64,000 nucleotides of DNA from Odontocerum albicorne (Eukaryota; Arthropoda; Insecta; Trichoptera; Odontoceridae), in assembly GCA_949825065.1 (NCBI GenBank), contig OX463848.1, forward strand, positions 40,035,380 to 40,099,379. The letters run 5' to 3'. The position numbers and the translations under genes are program-made. Shown piece after piece: positions 63,684-64,000 of the stretch. Each line of letters opens with the position of its first letter. Positions within the stretch are counted from its first letter, which is position 1. A model generated the notes under the pieces. The model was given only the letters and a program-made list of their open reading frames with translations. It was not told the origin of the DNA and made no database searches.

Positions 63684-64000
63684 CTGCCCTCATAAGCAAA
63701 AACGCGGCTAATGGCAAAAGTTAGGTTTTGAGAAAACTGTACTTTTCTTTGAGAAAACTGTACGTTTTTCATTGCTGCTTAAAAATGTCGTGATTCATAA
63801 ACAAAAAAGCAGTAAAATGTGATTCATAAGCAAAAACGCAGCAAACGCATATGCACTTGCTGTATTTTTGCGTATGAACATTTTTCTGCTTTTTTACTTA
63901 GAAAAACCTAGTATTTTGTAAAATTAAAGACATTATGTCGATTTTTGTATTGAAATAAATGGTTTTTTGTATTTTTTTATGGATTATGGTTCAAAAATTG
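63684..64000. mobile_element. TA-target MITE, copy 2, cut by the window end
   Basis: Starts after TA (63682-63683) with CTGCCCTCATAAGCAAAAAC and is collinear with the reverse of 54105-54491, including the internal CATAAGCAAAAACGCAGC. A GAGAAAACTGTAC motif is doubled near 63730-63760. Confidence 0.85.

Overview
This window looks like repeat-dominated nuclear DNA from an insect. I see no bacterial gene layout: no operons, no ribosome-binding-site-led ORFs, no tRNA or rRNA genes. Nearly every open frame is a decayed piece of a eukaryotic transposable element or lies inside a tandem array. A tRNA-headed SINE whose body resembles lepidopteran Metulj-type SINEs, LINE C-terminal tails of types common in moths and butterflies, Penelope-like elements, Helitrons, mariners and TTAA-flanked MITEs together suggest Lepidoptera. 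That assignment is inference; other insects are possible. All counts and boundaries were made by eye.

Layout. 0-4 kb: LINE tails and an internally deleted mariner. 4.1-5.6 kb: an 81-bp minisatellite and a TTAA-flanked MITE. 6.3-7.5 kb: the best Penelope-like element (PLE), with a 13-bp target duplication. 8.1-12.6 kb: two Helitron remnants of one family in opposite orientations. 12.6-19 kb: a second TTAA MITE, LINE tails and a two-type minisatellite. 19.3-20.1 kb: a 51-bp satellite continuous with a SINE whose 3' end it resembles. 20-25.7 kb: PLE and LINE pieces and a 96-bp array. 25.7-27.9 kb: a 32-bp satellite with higher-order structure, followed by a juxtaposed 3'/5' splice-site motif. 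28.5-35.9 kb: LINEs, SINEs, a full-length dead mariner and PLEs, one split by a SINE. 36-37.2 kb: an AT-rich array. 37.4-47.3 kb: LINEs, PLEs and several inverted-repeat MITEs. 48-48.9 kb: a 24-bp satellite with a 364-bp higher-order unit. 49.5-64 kb: LINE tails, SINEs, five more MITEs, a PLE with a matching empty site elsewhere in the window, and, at 57.07-57.25 kb, the one sequence that looks like a host coding exon (minus strand).

How it works together. No pathway is encoded. Autonomous elements (PLE, Helitron, mariner, several RTE/CR1/jockey-type LINEs, BEL/Pao) survive only as defective 3' or C-terminal fragments, alongside dependent elements (SINEs, MITEs). The nesting gives a partial history: SINE into PLE, PLE into LINE 3' UTR, one LINE into another repeat, and a SINE end apparently amplified into a satellite. 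The window fits a large intron, an intergenic region or heterochromatin, for example from a repeat-rich sex chromosome. The sequence alone does not decide between these.
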